Part shown: one piece after another, positions 1 to 6,642 of the stretch
Layout of the letters: every line of letters begins with the position of its first letter
How positions within the stretch are numbered: the stretch's first letter is position 1
Assembly: GCA_964601765.1 (NCBI GenBank)
Contig: CAZROR010000046.1
Location: 1-13,882 of the forward strand
Reading direction: 5' to 3'
DNA from: SZUA-181 sp964601765
GTDB lineage: Bacteria; Pseudomonadota; Zetaproteobacteria; Mariprofundales; Mariprofundaceae
DNA: 13,882 bases
Notes under the pieces: model-generated
The model's database searches: none
Told to the model about the DNA's origin: nothing
What the model saw: the letters and a program-made list of their open reading frames with translations, nothing else
Position numbers and translations under genes: made by a program

Positions 1-87
1 TATCGGCTATCATAACCGATGGCAAGAACATACAAGGGTACGGAGATGTTGCTAGGAAAGGGCTTTCCAATCAATGCCAGGGTATTA

Positions 88-804
88 TCAGCCACCTAGT
101 TTGCGGCATGCTGTTTCAATATCCGACTTTATTTTCTCAAGTAACTGGTCGCGTGGTAACCCGGTCACTTCCTCGGCGGAAATAAAGGGCAGGAAGCGAA
201 CGTGTACGGTTCCCGGCCTCTTGATGAAGCCCCGCTTAGGCCAGACTATGCCTGAATTGTGCGCCATGGGCAGAATTCCCACTCCGGCTTTTTTCGCCAG
301 CATGATGCCGCTGGCCTGATAGGTGCCTGTTTCCCCCGGTGCCACCCGTGTTCCTTCCGGAAACATGACGACCCAGCGCCCTTCACGCAAAAAGGCCTGT
401 CCCTGGGTCAGCACCTGCTTTAGCGCTTCGCGTGTGTTGCTGCGACGAATTGCGATGGCATTCAGCGCCCATAATGCCCAACCGAATATTGGAATATAGA
501 ACAACTCTCGCTTGAGTACCCAGACATAGGGGGGGACAAGCCATGGCATGGCAATGGTTTCAAGGGCGGACTGATGCTTGGCCAGTACCACACAAGCCCC
601 AGCCGGCAGGTGTCCCCGGCCTTCCACATGGATGTGGATGCCGCATAGCCAGTGTGCCGCTGACAGTATGGCCTGTGTCCATCCTCTGGCCCAGAACCAG
701 GCTGCATCAAAGCCGAAGGGGCGGCATATGAGGACGAGTATGGAAAACAGCGCAGTGAATAGCATCATGCACAAGTTGAACAGGGCGGAGCGAAGAAAGA
801 GCAC
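88..804 (-). CDS. plsC: 1-acyl-sn-glycerol-3-phosphate acyltransferase (PlsC family)
   Basis: Transfers an acyl chain to lysophosphatidic acid, giving phosphatidic acid, at the inner face of the cytoplasmic membrane. The 238-residue protein has a hydrophobic N-terminal segment (about residues 5-27). Motif I is KHQSALET with H77 and E82, an HX4E version of the usual HX4D. A motif II-like KRELFYIPIFGW lies at 98-109, FPEGTR at 148-153 and a motif IV-like LPMAHNSG near 178. These order and space as in the PlsC family, and the length is normal. The start is GTG (802-804), three bases after the gmhB stop. A GGAG (811-814) inside the end of gmhB gives about six bases of spacing, so translation is probably coupled. 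HX4E is, as I recall, common in this subfamily, so activity is expected. The coding strand carries a run of seven C at 529-535 (codons for the VPPY stretch). Confidence 0.93.
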   Translation of the reverse strand: MLFLRSALFNLCMMLFTALFSILVLICRPFGFDAAWFWARGWTQAILSAAHWLCGIHIHVEGRGHLPAGACVVLAKHQSALETIAMPWLVPPYVWVLKRELFYIPIFGWALWALNAIAIRRSNTREALKQVLTQGQAFLREGRWVVMFPEGTRVAPGETGTYQASGIMLAKKAGVGILPMAHNSGIVWPKRGFIKRPGTVHVRFLPFISAEEVTGLPRDQLLEKIKSDIETACRKLGG

Positions 805-807
805 GGC

Positions 808-1371
808 CTACTCCAGGATAGCATCCACGGCCGCAGCCAGATTCGGGTAGGCCTGGATGGGGGGATAGAGTTTGCGGGCCTCACGCAGGATCAGGGCATC
901 GTCCCCATGACCACTCTGAACAAGTGCCGGGCGCACGCCAGCGGTCACCGCTGCCTGGACATCACGCAATGAGTCGCCAATAAATATCACATCCTGTTGT
1001 CGGTTGCTGAGGCCCAGGTGCGTGAGGGCCTTGTAAACAAGGCCAGGCAGCGGCTTGCGACAGGTACAACCCTCATCGGGATTGTGGGGGCAATAGGCTG
1101 TGTATGTGATGCGACCACCGGCATCCTCGATTGCCTTTATCATCTTGTTGTGAATGGCCTGCATGGTGGACACATCAACATATCCGCGCCCAAGCGCAGA
1201 CTGGTTGCTGCATATGGCTACCGGGATACCCTCCCGGGTCAGGCAGGCGATGGCTTCCAGGCTACCCGGAACGGGGTGCCATTGTTCAGGTGTCAGAATG
1301 TAGTTTTTTGAGTCATAGTTGATGACGCCATCGCGATCCAGCAGTACGGCGCGAATATGGTGGCTGCGCAT
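808..1371 (-). CDS. gmhB: D-glycero-beta-D-manno-heptose-1,7-bisphosphate 7-phosphatase
   Basis: HAD-superfamily phosphatase that removes the 7-phosphate from heptose 1,7-bisphosphate in ADP-heptose synthesis for the LPS inner core; cytosolic. The 187-residue protein starts with the HAD motif LLDRDGVINYDS, with nucleophile D12 and acid D14. Motif II is CSNQS (54-58). The GmhB-specific zinc loop is CPHNPDEGCTCRKP, with C94, H96, C102 and C104 as likely ligands and K106 as the HAD lysine. GDSLRD (132-137) is the metal-binding motif. ATG at 1371 fits the family, where the DRDG motif sits about 11 residues in. No clear Shine-Dalgarno precedes it. plsC follows after three bases. An alternative is histidinol-phosphatase-like HAD activity, which the zinc loop makes only slightly less specific. 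Confidence 0.93.
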   Translation of the reverse strand: MRSHHIRAVLLDRDGVINYDSKNYILTPEQWHPVPGSLEAIACLTREGIPVAICSNQSALGRGYVDVSTMQAIHNKMIKAIEDAGGRITYTAYCPHNPDEGCTCRKPLPGLVYKALTHLGLSNRQQDVIFIGDSLRDVQAAVTAGVRPALVQSGHGDDALILREARKLYPPIQAYPNLAAAVDAILE

Positions 1372-1379
1372 AGCCAGAA

Positions 1380-1408
1380 ACAGTAAGGCCTGGTCTTGAG
1401 GCTGGCAA
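1380..1408 (-). promoter_or_regulatory. candidate sigma70 promoter for gmhB-plsC
   Basis: On the minus strand TTGCCA (1403-1408, five of six bases of the -35 consensus) is followed after 17 bases by TACTGT (1380-1385, four of six bases of the -10). It lies between the stem-loop after the upstream gene and the gmhB ATG. The predicted transcript would begin within a few bases of the ATG, so gmhB would be nearly leaderless, which agrees with the missing Shine-Dalgarno. The -10 match is modest and the call is tentative. Confidence 0.3.
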
Positions 1409-1418
1409 TGACGAGGTC

Positions 1419-1450
1419 AGAATCAGGGGCGCCGCAGCGCCCCTGATTCT
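1419..1450 (-). terminator. perfect 14-bp inverted repeat after the PuuD-type gene
   Basis: Arms at 1419-1432 and 1437-1450 are exact reverse complements with a four-base loop (cgca, 1433-1436). The GC-rich part (gggcgc/gcgccc) sits next to the loop. The stem begins three bases beyond the stop of the membrane-protein gene. No run of T follows on either strand, so this is not a textbook intrinsic terminator. It may stop transcription weakly, protect the 3' end of the message, or separate this gene from gmhB. The hairpin is seen directly; its function is inferred. Confidence 0.55.
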
Positions 1451-1453
1451 GTG

Positions 1454-2026
1454 TCAGCCAAAAAGCCTGAAGTGGGCCGACGCGGCCATGAAAAACAGCA
1501 TCGGAATAGACAGAATCGTGTTTGTGCGTGAGGCAATCAATGCTTTCTTGCCTGCAGCCGCCTTTTCATCAGCTGTTGCATCCACGATCCCCAGCACCTT
1601 TTTCTGTGCAGGCCAGATGATGAACCAGACATTGAACCACATGATAATACCCAGCGCTGCGCCGATACGGATATCCCATCCGGCTCCGGCACCCAGCTGT
1701 GCATAGAGGCTGAGGCCGAAAATCAGTGTCAGCATGGCACCCCAGCGGAACCACCACAGGGCATTGCGTACAAGGCCGCCCTCTGCGAACAGCTCGGCCT
1801 TTGTTTCTGCCGATGCGTTCTTGAGAAACGGAACCTGAATGAAGTTGAAGTAATAAAGGATGCCAATCCAGGTGATACCGGCCAGAAAATGGCCCCAACG
1901 TGTGATAGCGGCATACCAGTTATCCGCCAGTGGGTTCCAGCTTTTCGGGCAGAAACCAATCAGAATCGCTGCCAGAAGGAACCCGGTTGCGATGGTCAGG
2001 CGGTGATTCTGGAATATCTTCATCAT
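1454..2026 (-). CDS. PuuD/Urate_ox_N-type membrane protein lacking the cytochrome c domain
   Basis: A 190-residue integral membrane protein with about five hydrophobic segments (near residues 10-25, 46-66, 90-109, 121-140 and 169-184). The stretch WGHFLAGITWIGILYYFNF (44-62), with H46, is typical of the membrane domain of PuuD urate hydroxylases (Urate_ox_N, formerly DUF989). Stand-alone copies are often misnamed 'antitermination protein NusG'. Full PuuD carries a C-terminal cytochrome c domain; here the protein ends after the membrane part and has no CXXCH. No purine-catabolism genes are nearby, so a urate role is not supported. ATG at 2026 is chosen because GGAG (2033-2036) lies six bases upstream. 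The open frame continues to 2191, but that extension is polar and crosses the promoter region. A cytochrome c gene is divergently encoded next door. Confidence 0.82.
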   Translation of the reverse strand: MMKIFQNHRLTIATGFLLAAILIGFCPKSWNPLADNWYAAITRWGHFLAGITWIGILYYFNFIQVPFLKNASAETKAELFAEGGLVRNALWWFRWGAMLTLIFGLSLYAQLGAGAGWDIRIGAALGIIMWFNVWFIIWPAQKKVLGIVDATADEKAAAGKKALIASRTNTILSIPMLFFMAASAHFRLFG

Positions 2027-2245
2027 AACAGTCTCCTGTACCAGAATGGTGGCGGCGCAAACTATACGCTTCCTTTCCCGTTGCAAGCCCAAAACATGTG
2101 CGGGATTGCGACATAGTGAGTCTTGTGCCGGCAGGCCAGTTATCCGGCTGTGGTGGCCAAGACTTGGCAAATGGCGTGTTTTGCGCTTCACTCTCGAATC
2201 AAGCAGAGTCGATGACCAATATAGGAATGGCTGGAGCGGAAGGCG
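2027..2245. promoter_or_regulatory. divergent intergenic region between PuuD-type gene and cytochrome c gene
   Basis: This gap must hold promoters for both directions. On the minus strand TATAGT (2061-2066) matches five of six bases of a -10 box and would give a leader of about 28 bases to the ATG at 2026. I see no good -35 at 16-18 bases. On the plus strand TATAGG (2220-2225) is -10-like, again without a convincing -35. The Shine-Dalgarno signals are clear: GGAG at 2033-2036 (minus) and GGAG at 2233-2236 (plus). Weak -35 boxes on both sides could mean activator-dependent promoters; that is inference. Confidence 0.35.
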
Positions 2246-2524
2246 ATGTCAGAACCCAGGCAAAAGTGGAAACCCAGCAAGCGTGATGCTGTTTTTCTGC
2301 TGCTTGTCGGCACTGTCGTGCTGGCCCTGAGCCTGGGTAGTCATGAGCGTCGGACTGCGGCTACGCCGAATGACAAGGTACATACACATGCCACCTCGCG
2401 TAGCGCTTGCATGACCTGTCATGGCAAAGGTGGTATCCGGCCCCAGCCGGCAGGGCACACGCGTGCAGATCAATGCTTCCAGTGCCATCAGCAGCCGGCT
2501 GGCTGGGCCGGGGACAGGCCATGA
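2246..2524 (+). CDS. small membrane-anchored cytochrome c with two CXXCH motifs
   Basis: A 92-residue protein: short positive N-terminus, one hydrophobic segment (about 15-31) acting as an uncleaved anchor or signal, then a small periplasmic domain. That domain has two heme-c attachment motifs, CMTCH (55-59) and CFQCH (77-81). Extra histidines at 46, 48 and 71, each before a heme motif, could be distal ligands, as in bis-His multiheme families such as NapB. It is probably an electron carrier or a subunit handing electrons to or from a membrane complex; the partner is unknown. Start ATG 2246 has GGAG nine bases upstream. The stop overlaps the nadK start in ATGA (2521-2524), an odd pairing for a cytochrome. 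It diverges from the PuuD-type membrane gene, whose full-length relatives carry a cytochrome c domain. Confidence 0.82.
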   Translation: MSEPRQKWKPSKRDAVFLLLVGTVVLALSLGSHERRTAATPNDKVHTHATSRSACMTCHGKGGIRPQPAGHTRADQCFQCHQQPAGWAGDRP

Positions 2525-3384
2525 AAACCGTTGGCATTACCATCAAACCGGTAGATGAGCGTGCCCGCGAGCTGGCGTCGGAGCTGTTTGAATGGCTTCA
2601 CAGACAGGACCGGAAGGTAGTGCTCTCCGATTGTCTGAAGGATATCGATACAGACAGCTGTATGCCACTCGATGAGATGCCGGCACATGTTGACCTCATG
2701 ATCGTACTCGGTGGCGATGGCACACTGTTACATACCGCACGCCGCTTTATTGGCTGCACCAGCCCCATTCTCGGTATCAACCTTGGCCGCCTGGGCTTTC
2801 TGACTGAAACCCCGGCGGGTGGCATGTTCCATGCTGTAGATGAGGTACTTGCCGGTCGGGGCATCATCGAGCAACGCTTCAGCCTGCGGGCATCATGCTT
2901 TCGCGATGGCAAGAGGCTGGCGACCGGCCATGCCATCAATGATGTTGTGCTCCAGCGCAACAAGAATCCGCGCATGATCGAGTTTGAAATGCGGGTGGAA
3001 GGGAAATTCGTTTTCCGCCTGCGTGCCAATGGCCTGGTGCTGGCCACGCCGGCCGGGTCCACGGCCTACTCGCTTTCTGCCGGGGGACCCATCGTACATC
3101 CGGGGCTGGATGCCATCAGCGTCGTGCCCGTTTGTCCGCATACGCTGTCGAACCGGCCTGTAGTTGTGCCGGCGTGGGAGGCCATTGAGCTGAACGTAAT
3201 TGAAAGCCCTACCGAGGCCGCGCTGGACCTGGATGGGCAGGAGCACGTGGAGCTGTTCGAGGGTGATACAGTCCGCGTGGAGAAGTCGGCGAGTGTTTCA
3301 CTTGCCTATTTACCGGGGCGGAATTATTACGAGGTGTTGCACCGCAAGCTGCACTGGGTGGGCCAGATCGAGCATGCTGACTGA
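2521..3384 (+). CDS. nadK: NAD kinase (ATP/polyphosphate-NAD kinase)
   Basis: Phosphorylates NAD to NADP in the cytosol. The 287-residue protein has the catalytic GGDGT (64-68, D66), the glycine-rich stretch GINLGRLGFLT (85-95), the NE-type motif as AINDVVLQR (N140, D141), the TPAGSTAYSLSAGGP motif (176-190) and a VCPHTLSNRPVVV region near 204-216, all in normal order. Two non-consensus residues stand out: D141 where Glu is usual, and N170 in the RANGL motif where most family members have Asp. ATG 2521 is chosen over an in-frame ATG at 2407 because the family N-terminus begins there and it forms the ATGA overlap with the cytochrome gene; the 2407 start would run through the heme-binding coding region. 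It overlaps recN by 11 bases. The nadK-recN order matches that in E. coli. Confidence 0.96.
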   Translation: MKTVGITIKPVDERARELASELFEWLHRQDRKVVLSDCLKDIDTDSCMPLDEMPAHVDLMIVLGGDGTLLHTARRFIGCTSPILGINLGRLGFLTETPAGGMFHAVDEVLAGRGIIEQRFSLRASCFRDGKRLATGHAINDVVLQRNKNPRMIEFEMRVEGKFVFRLRANGLVLATPAGSTAYSLSAGGPIVHPGLDAISVVPVCPHTLSNRPVVVPAWEAIELNVIESPTEAALDLDGQEHVELFEGDTVRVEKSASVSLAYLPGRNYYEVLHRKLHWVGQIEHAD

Positions 3385-5041
3385 GCTGGTTGTTCGGCAA
3401 TTTGCGCTTATGGAACACGTTCACCTTCAACTGCAAGGCGGTACAACCGTATTCAGCGGTGAAACAGGAGCGGGAAAATCTATCCTGATTGATGCGCTGG
3501 GTGCGGCCTTTGGTGCCCGTGCCAGCAGTGACTGGGTGCGCTTCGGTGCAGAAAAGGCGGAGGTAACGGCAGTACTGGTGTCACCGTCTGCTGCAACTGT
3601 TGCCGTGCTGTCTGAGCATGGCATTGATGCGGAAGATGAGCTGATTCTGCGCCGCGTGATCAATGTGGATGGACGTTCGCGCGCCTACATCAATGGGGTG
3701 CCTGTTCCCCTGAAAGTGCTTCAGAAAATTGGCAACACATGCCTGGATCTGCATGGCCAGCATGAGCACCAGGCATTGATGAGCGCTGAGTACCAGCGCC
3801 AGATGGTGGATGCGCGCGTACTTGCCAAGCTGCATCAGGAGGTTGCAGAGGCATTTCGGCGGTATGTGGATGAAGTGCGCCAGCTCGATGGGATGTTGTC
3901 CTCCCGTGCCGAGGCCGAGCGGAATGAGGCATGGTTGCGTGAGGAGCTTGCCCGCCTGCAGGCCCTTGAGGTCGAGGCAGGGCTGGAGCAGCGCTTGCAG
4001 GCCGAGGTTGAGGCCGGCCGCCATTTCGCCCAGATCCAGGAGGCTGCTGCTGTGGCGCTGGCTGCACTGGATGAGGGCGATGCAAGCGTGCGCGGGATGC
4101 TGGCACAGGCGAACAGGACGCTGGCGCACGTGGCCGGTTACCGTCCCGATCTTGATAGCAGCCTGGAACTGCTGGGGCAGATGGATGCCGTGCTGGGAGA
4201 GCTGACTCCAGGGCTGCGGGCTGTTCTTGATGAGGCGTTCGATGCGCATGCGCTGGCGCAGGCCGAGGAGCGGCTCATGGCACTGCATGATGCGATGCGC
4301 CGGCACCAGGTGGATGAAGAGGGGTTGTGCGCCCTGGTTGCGGACTTGCAATTACGGCTGGAGCAGCTGGAAACAGGAGCCTGGGATGAAGAGGCCCAGC
4401 GCCGCCGCGTTGCCGAGGCACGGCAGGCCTACAGGGAGGCGGCGGAAGCACTCAGCCAGGCAAGGCAGGAGGCAGCCCTTACCTTGTGCACGGAAATGCG
4501 GCCGTTTCTGGATCGTCTGGCACTGGCCGGCATGCAGGTGAAGATTGAGGTGGCCGCACATGCCGATGATGAGTCAGCCTGGGCTGCCCATGGCTGGGAC
4601 CATGTGTGCTTTATGGCCGCTTCAAATCCGGGAGAGCCATTCCGGCCACTGGCTGCCATAGCTTCGGGGGGAGAAATGTCGCGGCTGGTTCTGGCGCTGA
4701 AGGGCTGCGGTGCCCTGGATGCCGCCCCGGACATTGCCGTATTTGATGAGGTGGATGCAGGCATCGGCGGTGAAACCGCCTGGCATGTTGGCGAGCTGCT
4801 GGCGGACATGGGTGGGGGGCGGCAGGTGCTCGTTATTTCACACCTGCCACAGGTGGCCGCATGCGCGGACCAGCATGTGCGCATCAGCAAGCACCAGCAG
4901 GGTGAGCGGACGCTGACAACCATTACCCCTGTGCAGGCAGAGGAACGGCGCGATGAGATCGCGCGGATGCTCGGAGGCGCCAGTGAAAAAAGCCGCGCCC
5001 ATGCGGAACAGATGCTCGAGCGCGGCCGGGCCGGCCGGTAA
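3374..5041 (+). CDS. recN: DNA repair protein RecN
   Basis: SMC-like ATPase acting on DNA double-strand breaks. The 555-residue protein, close to the E. coli length, has Walker A GETGAGKS (29-36) and the RecN hallmark HGQHEHQ (127-133). A long Ala/Glu/Gln/Leu-rich coiled-coil region (about 140-385) is interrupted in the middle. The ABC signature SGGEMSR is at 431-437 and Walker B DIAVFDEVDAGIGG at 453-466. ATG 3374 lies in the last codons of nadK (11-base overlap). The frame is open upstream to 3200, but the RecN N-terminus begins LTELVVRQFAL at this ATG. I see no LexA-type operator upstream, because the gene lies inside an operon. The GNAT gene starts six bases after the stop. Confidence 0.97.
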   Translation: MLTELVVRQFALMEHVHLQLQGGTTVFSGETGAGKSILIDALGAAFGARASSDWVRFGAEKAEVTAVLVSPSAATVAVLSEHGIDAEDELILRRVINVDGRSRAYINGVPVPLKVLQKIGNTCLDLHGQHEHQALMSAEYQRQMVDARVLAKLHQEVAEAFRRYVDEVRQLDGMLSSRAEAERNEAWLREELARLQALEVEAGLEQRLQAEVEAGRHFAQIQEAAAVALAALDEGDASVRGMLAQANRTLAHVAGYRPDLDSSLELLGQMDAVLGELTPGLRAVLDEAFDAHALAQAEERLMALHDAMRRHQVDEEGLCALVADLQLRLEQLETGAWDEEAQRRRVAEARQAYREAAEALSQARQEAALTLCTEMRPFLDRLALAGMQVKIEVAAHADDESAWAAHGWDHVCFMAASNPGEPFRPLAAIASGGEMSRLVLALKGCGALDAAPDIAVFDEVDAGIGGETAWHVGELLADMGGGRQVLVISHLPQVAACADQHVRISKHQQGERTLTTITPVQAEERRDEIARMLGGASEKSRAHAEQMLERGRAGR

Positions 5042-5047
5042 CCCGGG

Positions 5048-5560
5048 GTGCCGCACCACATCCGTATTCGCGTGGCGGAAACCGCCGATGTGGAAGAAGT
5101 CTACAGAATTCTGTCGTTCTATGCGGGAAAAGGCGTGATCCTCCCGCGTTCACGCGATGATATTTTCGAGCATCTGCAGGAATTTGTCGTGGCGCTGTAC
5201 GATGAGCGCGTGGTGGGTGCCACCGCCATGCACATCTATGGCTCCAATCTGGCTGAGGTGCGTTCTCTTGTCGTGGACAGCAGCTGCCGCGGCCTCGGCA
5301 TAGGCCGGCTGCTGGTCGAGGCCTGTGAGCGGTGGGCTTCCGGACTCGGCGTGGCCTGTATTTTTGCGCTGACCTATGTACCTGAATTCTTTGTGCGCAT
5401 GGGCTTTGAGTGCGTGGACAAGGAAAGTCTACCCCAGAAAATCTGGACGGTGTGCGTACACTGCAAGAAGTTCAGCCATTGCGACGAGATCGCTGTGCAG
5501 AAGCGCTTGTCCGACGCACCGATTGAGCCGATGCCGCTGGCCCCGATTATTGAACGGTGA
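5048..5560 (+). CDS. GNAT acetyltransferase, short N-acetylglutamate-synthase-like, with C-terminal Cys cluster
   Basis: A 170-residue GNAT-fold enzyme. The acetyl-CoA pyrophosphate loop is RGLGIG (81-86) after strand AEVRSLVVD (69-77). The YAGKGVILPRS start (25-35) and FALTYVPEFFVRMGF (106-120) resemble the small NAGS-like acetyltransferases related to the C-terminal half of ArgA, for example the mycobacterial short ArgA. Acetylation of glutamate in arginine synthesis is therefore a reasonable but unproven role. After the core, CVHCKKFSHCDE places C136, C139 and C145 in a C-x2-C-x5-C pattern that might bind metal. The start is GTG, six bases after recN, with no good Shine-Dalgarno, so coupling to recN is likely. 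The last 14 bases overlap the end of ybjQ on the other strand. Confidence 0.85.
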   Translation: MPHHIRIRVAETADVEEVYRILSFYAGKGVILPRSRDDIFEHLQEFVVALYDERVVGATAMHIYGSNLAEVRSLVVDSSCRGLGIGRLLVEACERWASGLGVACIFALTYVPEFFVRMGFECVDKESLPQKIWTVCVHCKKFSHCDEIAVQKRLSDAPIEPMPLAPIIER

Positions 5561-5840
5561 TGGCCGTGCCGCTGATGCTGACCATCAGCATGCCGTTATC
5601 CATGCCGACAATGGCATTCGCGCCCAGTTCGGTGGCGGCGGCCTCGAGTTCCTGCAAGGCGATTTCACGCGCCTTTTTCAGCTCTTTCTCATAGGCACCG
5701 GAGCGCCCGCCCACGATATCGCGCACCTTGGCGAACATGTCGCGGAACATATTGGCGCCCATGACGGCCTTGCCCGTCACGAGACCATGGTAGTGCGTGA
5801 TTGCCCTGCCAGAGATATCCGGTGTAGTTGTGATGATCAT
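5547..5840 (-). CDS. ybjQ: YbjQ / UPF0145 family protein, short form
   Basis: A 97-residue cytosolic protein of unknown function from the YbjQ family. The block GANMFRDMFAKVRDIVGGRSGAYEKEL (about residues 28-54) is nearly identical to the E. coli protein, followed by the ELGANAIVGMD strand and the MLMVSISGTA end. Family members are usually about 103-107 residues. Here roughly nine residues that normally lie between 'VGxD' and 'MLMVS' (the IDYE-type loop) are absent, giving VGMDNGMLMVS. ATG 5840 is supported by a strong Shine-Dalgarno (GGGAGG) a few bases upstream; the open frame extends further but without family similarity. It starts 31 bases after tlyA on the same strand and may be the last gene of the xseB operon. 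It ends tail to tail inside the GNAT gene. Confidence 0.88.
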   Translation of the reverse strand: MIITTTPDISGRAITHYHGLVTGKAVMGANMFRDMFAKVRDIVGGRSGAYEKELKKAREIALQELEAAATELGANAIVGMDNGMLMVSISGTAITVQ

Positions 5841-5871
5841 GTGTTTCCCTCCCTTGTGATCCATGCCCGTA

Positions 5872-6642
5872 TCATGGCTGTTCTTTCTTGCGCAGGGCCA
5901 GCAGAAATTCGATATTCCCCTTCGGCCCGTGGACTGGAGACTCGATGACACCGAGGATAAGGCTGTCGCCAAGATTTTCCGCACATGCCAGAACCCTGTC
6001 GATGCAGGACTGACGTATCTCCGTATCGCGCACCACGCCCTTGCGCAGATGGCGTGCCTCGGTTTCAAACTGCGGCTTGATCAGTGCTACAGACCAGCCA
6101 CCAGCCTTCAGAAAGGGCCAGGCGAGCGGCAGCACACGCGTCAGCGATATGAATGAGGTGTCGATAACAAGCACATCAACCGGTGCGGGCACCTGTTCTG
6201 GGCTCAGATCCCGAATGTGGGTGCGCTCCAGGTTGACAACACGCGCATCGTCACGCAGCCGGTAGTGCAGCTGTCCGCGGCCGACATCCACGGCATATAC
6301 CGTTGCCGCGCCACGCTGCAGCAGGCAGTCCGTGAAGCCGCCCGTGCTGGCGCCGACATCCAGACAGACAGCATCCGCGGGATCAAGGTGGAAATGGGTC
6401 AGTGCCGCTTCCAGCTTCAGGCCGCCGCGCGATACATAGCGCAGTGTTTCCCTCACCTCGATGGCCGCGTCACATGGGATTCTGGCACCGGGCTTGTCCG
6501 ATTTCTGGCCGTTGACATAGACAAGCCCTGCCATGATCAGGCGCCTGGCCTTCTCACCGCTTTCGGCCAGACCACGCGCATGCAGCAACCGGTCAAGGCG
6601 CTGCCTTCCCGATGATGTGGCTGAGGATTCAGCCAAATGCAA
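5872..6642 (-). CDS. tlyA: TlyA-family rRNA methyltransferase (S4 domain plus FtsJ-like fold)
   Basis: Family members 2'-O-methylate cytidines in 16S and, in some bacteria, 23S rRNA; older annotations say 'hemolysin A'. The 256-residue protein has an N-terminal S4 RNA-binding domain (about 14-60, QRLDRLLHARGLAESGEKAR). The S-adenosylmethionine site is DVGASTGGFTD (95-105). The expected K-D-K-E tetrad is present: K76 in RGGLKLE, D161 in DTSFISL, K189 in IKPQFE and E245 in NIEFLL. The start is TTG. TTG at 6642 (overlapping the end of dxs by 14 bases) and an in-frame TTG at 6636 are both possible. The first ATG lies inside the S4 domain and is too late. I see no strong Shine-Dalgarno, so translation may be coupled to dxs. 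Confidence 0.92.
   Translation of the reverse strand: MHLAESSATSSGRQRLDRLLHARGLAESGEKARRLIMAGLVYVNGQKSDKPGARIPCDAAIEVRETLRYVSRGGLKLEAALTHFHLDPADAVCLDVGASTGGFTDCLLQRGAATVYAVDVGRGQLHYRLRDDARVVNLERTHIRDLSPEQVPAPVDVLVIDTSFISLTRVLPLAWPFLKAGGWSVALIKPQFETEARHLRKGVVRDTEIRQSCIDRVLACAENLGDSLILGVIESPVHGPKGNIEFLLALRKKEQP

Noticed and set aside
1..87. Imperfect palindromes at 2-20 and 55-68 downstream of plsC as a terminator
   Set aside because: Stems are about five bp with mismatch or tiny loops and no T run follows on the minus strand.
529..535. Seven-base C run in plsC as a coding phase-variation switch
   Set aside because: Seven C is short for frequent slippage and encodes conserved Pro codons; no evidence of on/off frames in one sequence.
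556..576. HX4E in place of HX4D in PlsC as a novel active site
   Set aside because: From memory this variant is common in KHQSAxET-type PlsC proteins of proteobacteria, and all other motifs are intact.
2027..2191. 55-residue N-terminal extension of the PuuD-type membrane protein
   Set aside because: It crosses the promoter region, is polar and Arg-rich, and a well-placed GGAG serves the internal ATG at 2026.
3581..4351. 256-codon open frame antisense to recN
   Set aside because: Lies wholly inside the recN coiled-coil region; composition is a mirror of Ala/Glu/Leu codons and shows no domain.
5575..5591. 7-bp inverted repeat with a three-base loop near the end of ybjQ, as a terminator for recN-GNAT
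   Set aside because: It lies within conserved ybjQ codons and is not followed by T on the plus strand.
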